Of a stretch of 64,000 nt of DNA, positions 62,283-64,000 are shown piece by piece. The notes beneath the pieces are model-generated. The model had not been told where the DNA came from and ran no database searches. It worked only from the letters and a program-made list of their open reading frames with translations. Numbering within the stretch: position 1 is the stretch's first letter; each line of letters begins with the position of its first letter. The position numbers and the translations under genes were made by a program. Source of the stretch: Hasllibacter sp. MH4015 (GTDB lineage: Bacteria; Pseudomonadota; Alphaproteobacteria; Rhodobacterales; Rhodobacteraceae); contig NZ_JAHTBK010000001.1 of NCBI RefSeq assembly GCF_020177575.1, forward strand, positions 868,001-932,000. Direction: 5' to 3'.

Positions 62283-62534
62283 TCAGCTTTCGAGCGTGAC
62301 GTTCGTGAACGGCGCGCGGGGCGTGGCGCCTTTTTTGAGGGCTTTGATCGCGTCGCTCAAGTCATGTTGCTGCGCGGCGATCCATTCATAGGCCTGTTCG
62401 TGGCTGACCTTTTCGGACGTACCGTACTGGTCGGACAAAAGCGCGTCAGGCACCAGCGCCACCACCTCGTCCCCGCCCAGATCGACGGAGACGCGGTAGG
62501 CGTCGGCTGTCCCGTTTTTGCCCAGGATCCGCAT
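62283..62534 (-). CDS. Small conserved-looking protein within the pdh operon
   Basis: An 83-residue soluble protein ([21 protein letters not shown], ending FTNVTLES), with no signal, TM or Cys. I do not recognise it firmly; small DUF5076-like proteins have been noted beside pdh genes, but that link is uncertain. Its start overlaps the pdhB stop by one base, so it is co-translated with E1-beta. The ordered, charged sequence and coupling support a real gene. Confidence 0.65.
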   Translation of the reverse strand: MRILGKNGTADAYRVSVDLGGDEVVALVPDALLSDQYGTSEKVSHEQAYEWIAAQQHDLSDAIKALKKGATPRAPFTNVTLES

Positions 62535-63919
62535 CAGCGATACGTGACCTGCTTGCAGGCATCGACCACTTCATCGGTGGTGATGAGCGCGTGGCGTTCC
62601 AGGTTGGCCGCATAGGGCATGGGCACGTCCTTGCCGGTGCAATTGATGACCGGCGCATCGAGGTAGTCGAAGGCGTTTTGCATCAGGTAGGCCGACAAGT
62701 GGTTGCCGATGGAGCAGACGGGGAAGCCTTCCTCCACCGTCACGCAGCGGTTGGTCTTCATGACCGAGGCCAGAAGCGTGTCGTAATCCAGCGGGCGCAG
62801 GGTGCGCAGGTCGATCACCTCGGCATTGATGCCGTCCTCGGCCAGCTTCTCGGCGGCTTCCAGCGCGTAAGTCATGCCGATCCCGAAGGAGACGATGGTG
62901 ACATCGTCGCCTTCGCGGTGGATCTTCGCCTTGCCGAACGGGATGGTGAAATCGTCCATGTCCGGCACCTCGAAAGAGCGGCCATAGAGGATCTCGTTCT
63001 CAAGGAAGATGATCGGGTTGGGGTCACGGATCGCGGTTTTCAGCAGGCCCTTGGCGTCGGCTGCCGTGTAGGGCATCACCACTTTCAGGCCGGGGATCTG
63101 GCTGTACCACGCGGCGTAGTCCTGGGAATGCTGCGCGCCCACACGGGCGGCTGCGCCATTGGGACCACGGAACACCATCGGCGCCCCCATCTGGCCGCCG
63201 GACATATAGAGCGTCTTGGCCGCCGAATTGATAATGTGGTCAATGGCTTGCATGGCGAAGTTGAACGTCATGAACTCCACGATGGGCTTCAGGCCACCAA
63301 AGGCCGCGCCCACACCGATCCCGGCGAAGCCGTGTTCGGTGATCGGCGTGTCGATGACGCGCTTGGAGCCGAATTCGTCCAACATGCCCTGGGTAACCTT
63401 GTAGGCGCCATTATATTCGGCGACCTCTTCCCCCATCACGAACACGCCTTCGTCGCGGCGCATCTCCTCGGCCATGGCGTCGCGCAGGGCTTCGCGGACG
63501 GTCTGGGTCTTCATCGCGGTGCCGTCGGGCCAGTCGGGCGTCGTGTCGGCCTTGGGGGCGGCGGGTGCGGAGGTGGCGGCGGTCTCAGGCTCGGGATCGG
63601 CCTTGCCCTCGCTGCCTTCCAGCGCGGCAGGGGCCGGGGCGCTTTCGGAGGATGCGGAGGCGGCGGACATATCCTCCCCCTCTTCGCCGATGATGGCGAT
63701 GGGTGTGTTGACCTTCACCCCTTCGGTGCCTTCCTCGACGAGGATCTTGCCAATCACGCCTTCGTCGACGGCCTCGAATTCCATCGTGGCCTTGTCGGTT
63801 TCGATCTCGGCCAGGATGTCGCCGGATTGGACAGTGTCGCCTTCCTTGACCAGCCATTTGGCCAGGGTGCCTTCTTCCATCGTGGGGGAGAGGGCGGGCA
63901 TGAGAATTTCTACAGCCAT
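62534..63919 (-). CDS. pdhB: Pyruvate dehydrogenase E1 beta with N-terminal lipoyl domain
   Basis: A 461-residue protein: an N-terminal lipoyl domain (1-80, lipoylated Lys43 in [12 protein letters not shown]), a linker of about 60 residues rich in Ala/Pro/Glu, and the E1-beta transketolase-like domain (about 135-461: [39 protein letters not shown]). Having a lipoyl domain on E1-beta is a known alphaproteobacterial arrangement. The first 80 residues are almost identical to those of the E2 gene downstream. Confidence 0.96.
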   Translation of the reverse strand: MAVEILMPALSPTMEEGTLAKWLVKEGDTVQSGDILAEIETDKATMEFEAVDEGVIGKILVEEGTEGVKVNTPIAIIGEEGEDMSAASASSESAPAPAALEGSEGKADPEPETAATSAPAAPKADTTPDWPDGTAMKTQTVREALRDAMAEEMRRDEGVFVMGEEVAEYNGAYKVTQGMLDEFGSKRVIDTPITEHGFAGIGVGAAFGGLKPIVEFMTFNFAMQAIDHIINSAAKTLYMSGGQMGAPMVFRGPNGAAARVGAQHSQDYAAWYSQIPGLKVVMPYTAADAKGLLKTAIRDPNPIIFLENEILYGRSFEVPDMDDFTIPFGKAKIHREGDDVTIVSFGIGMTYALEAAEKLAEDGINAEVIDLRTLRPLDYDTLLASVMKTNRCVTVEEGFPVCSIGNHLSAYLMQNAFDYLDAPVINCTGKDVPMPYAANLERHALITTDEVVDACKQVTYR

Positions 63920-64000
63920 TTACACAGCCTCCCCTTGCGGAACTTCGTCGGCATAGATGTCGGTCCACAATTCTTCGAGCGCCGGTTCCGGGCTTTCCTT
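63920..64000 (-). CDS. pdhA: Pyruvate dehydrogenase E1 alpha, C-terminal end (5' part outside window)
   Basis: Only the last 26 residues are present (ending ELWTDIYADEVPQGEAV). The TAA stop is followed directly by the pdhB ATG (63919), the expected pdhA-pdhB junction. The sequence matches E1-alpha tails by position and by the ELWTDIYAD segment seen in relatives. Confidence 0.8.
   Translation of the reverse strand, partial: KESPEPALEELWTDIYADEVPQGEAV

Overview
The window is GC-rich, gene-dense DNA from an alphaproteobacterium, most likely a member of the Rhodobacterales (Roseobacter/Paracoccus relatives). This rests on gene content and order: a gene-transfer-agent (GTA) remnant beside cysE, an Irr-type regulator divergent from fabA-fabB-fabI, an E1-beta subunit of pyruvate dehydrogenase that carries its own lipoyl domain, a Hint-domain protein, a DUF5928-type GT14 glycosyltransferase, and dispersed GGGATATTT/GAGGTATTTT intergenic repeats. 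No rRNA, tRNA, CRISPR array or insertion sequence was recognised. Family assignments come from reading the protein sequences; no database search was run.

Layout. 1-5236: two paralogous membrane Ser/Thr kinases with different C-terminal sensor regions, with a CX5R phosphatase between them. 5508-7456: trigger factor and a GNAT acetyltransferase. 7621-11310: four small secreted proteins, two of which (9114-10688 and 10849-11310) carry a four-cysteine, PPC-like domain that is also the C-terminal sensor of the second kinase. 11423-14036: a PQQ-type sugar dehydrogenase and the rpsF-rpsR-rplI operon. 14367-15290: a pilin-like N-terminus joined by an Asp-Pro linker to a further copy of the same domain. 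15467-20225: fatty-acid synthesis (fabD, fabG, acpP, fabF) and mltG. 20654-24066: a collapsed GTA cluster, followed by cysE. 25009-31214: a PRC-barrel protein, typA, irr, fabA-fabB-fabI. 31376-40618: catabolic and accessory genes (dehalogenase, hydrolase, dehydratase, MFS efflux, pcaD-pcaB, alcohol dehydrogenase, enolase-superfamily dehydratase, FadR-type regulator with a clear operator). 40824-45990: OmpA-like lipoprotein, alkyltransferase, Hint protein, nth, RidA, a PfkB-family sugar kinase. 46004-51865: two three-TM cyclic-nucleotide-binding-like proteins, a CHASE2 adenylate/guanylate cyclase, a FecR protein and an outer-membrane barrel. 52078-56519: sulfotransferase, glycosyltransferase, HIT protein, zinc-finger protein and two envelope proteins. 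56520-64000: polA, small housekeeping genes, and the pyruvate dehydrogenase operon, whose pdhA runs off the window.

The two most notable points are: (i) six copies of one four-cysteine extracytoplasmic domain spread over a transmembrane kinase, two secreted proteins and a pilin-like protein within about 12 kb, with a phosphatase beside the kinase, which suggests an undescribed surface-protein/kinase signalling module; and (ii) an apparent in-frame deletion that has fused the ATPase part of the GTA large terminase (g2) to the C-terminal half of the GTA baseplate/host-specificity protein (g15), removing everything from the terminase nuclease to the tail genes while leaving one long open frame.
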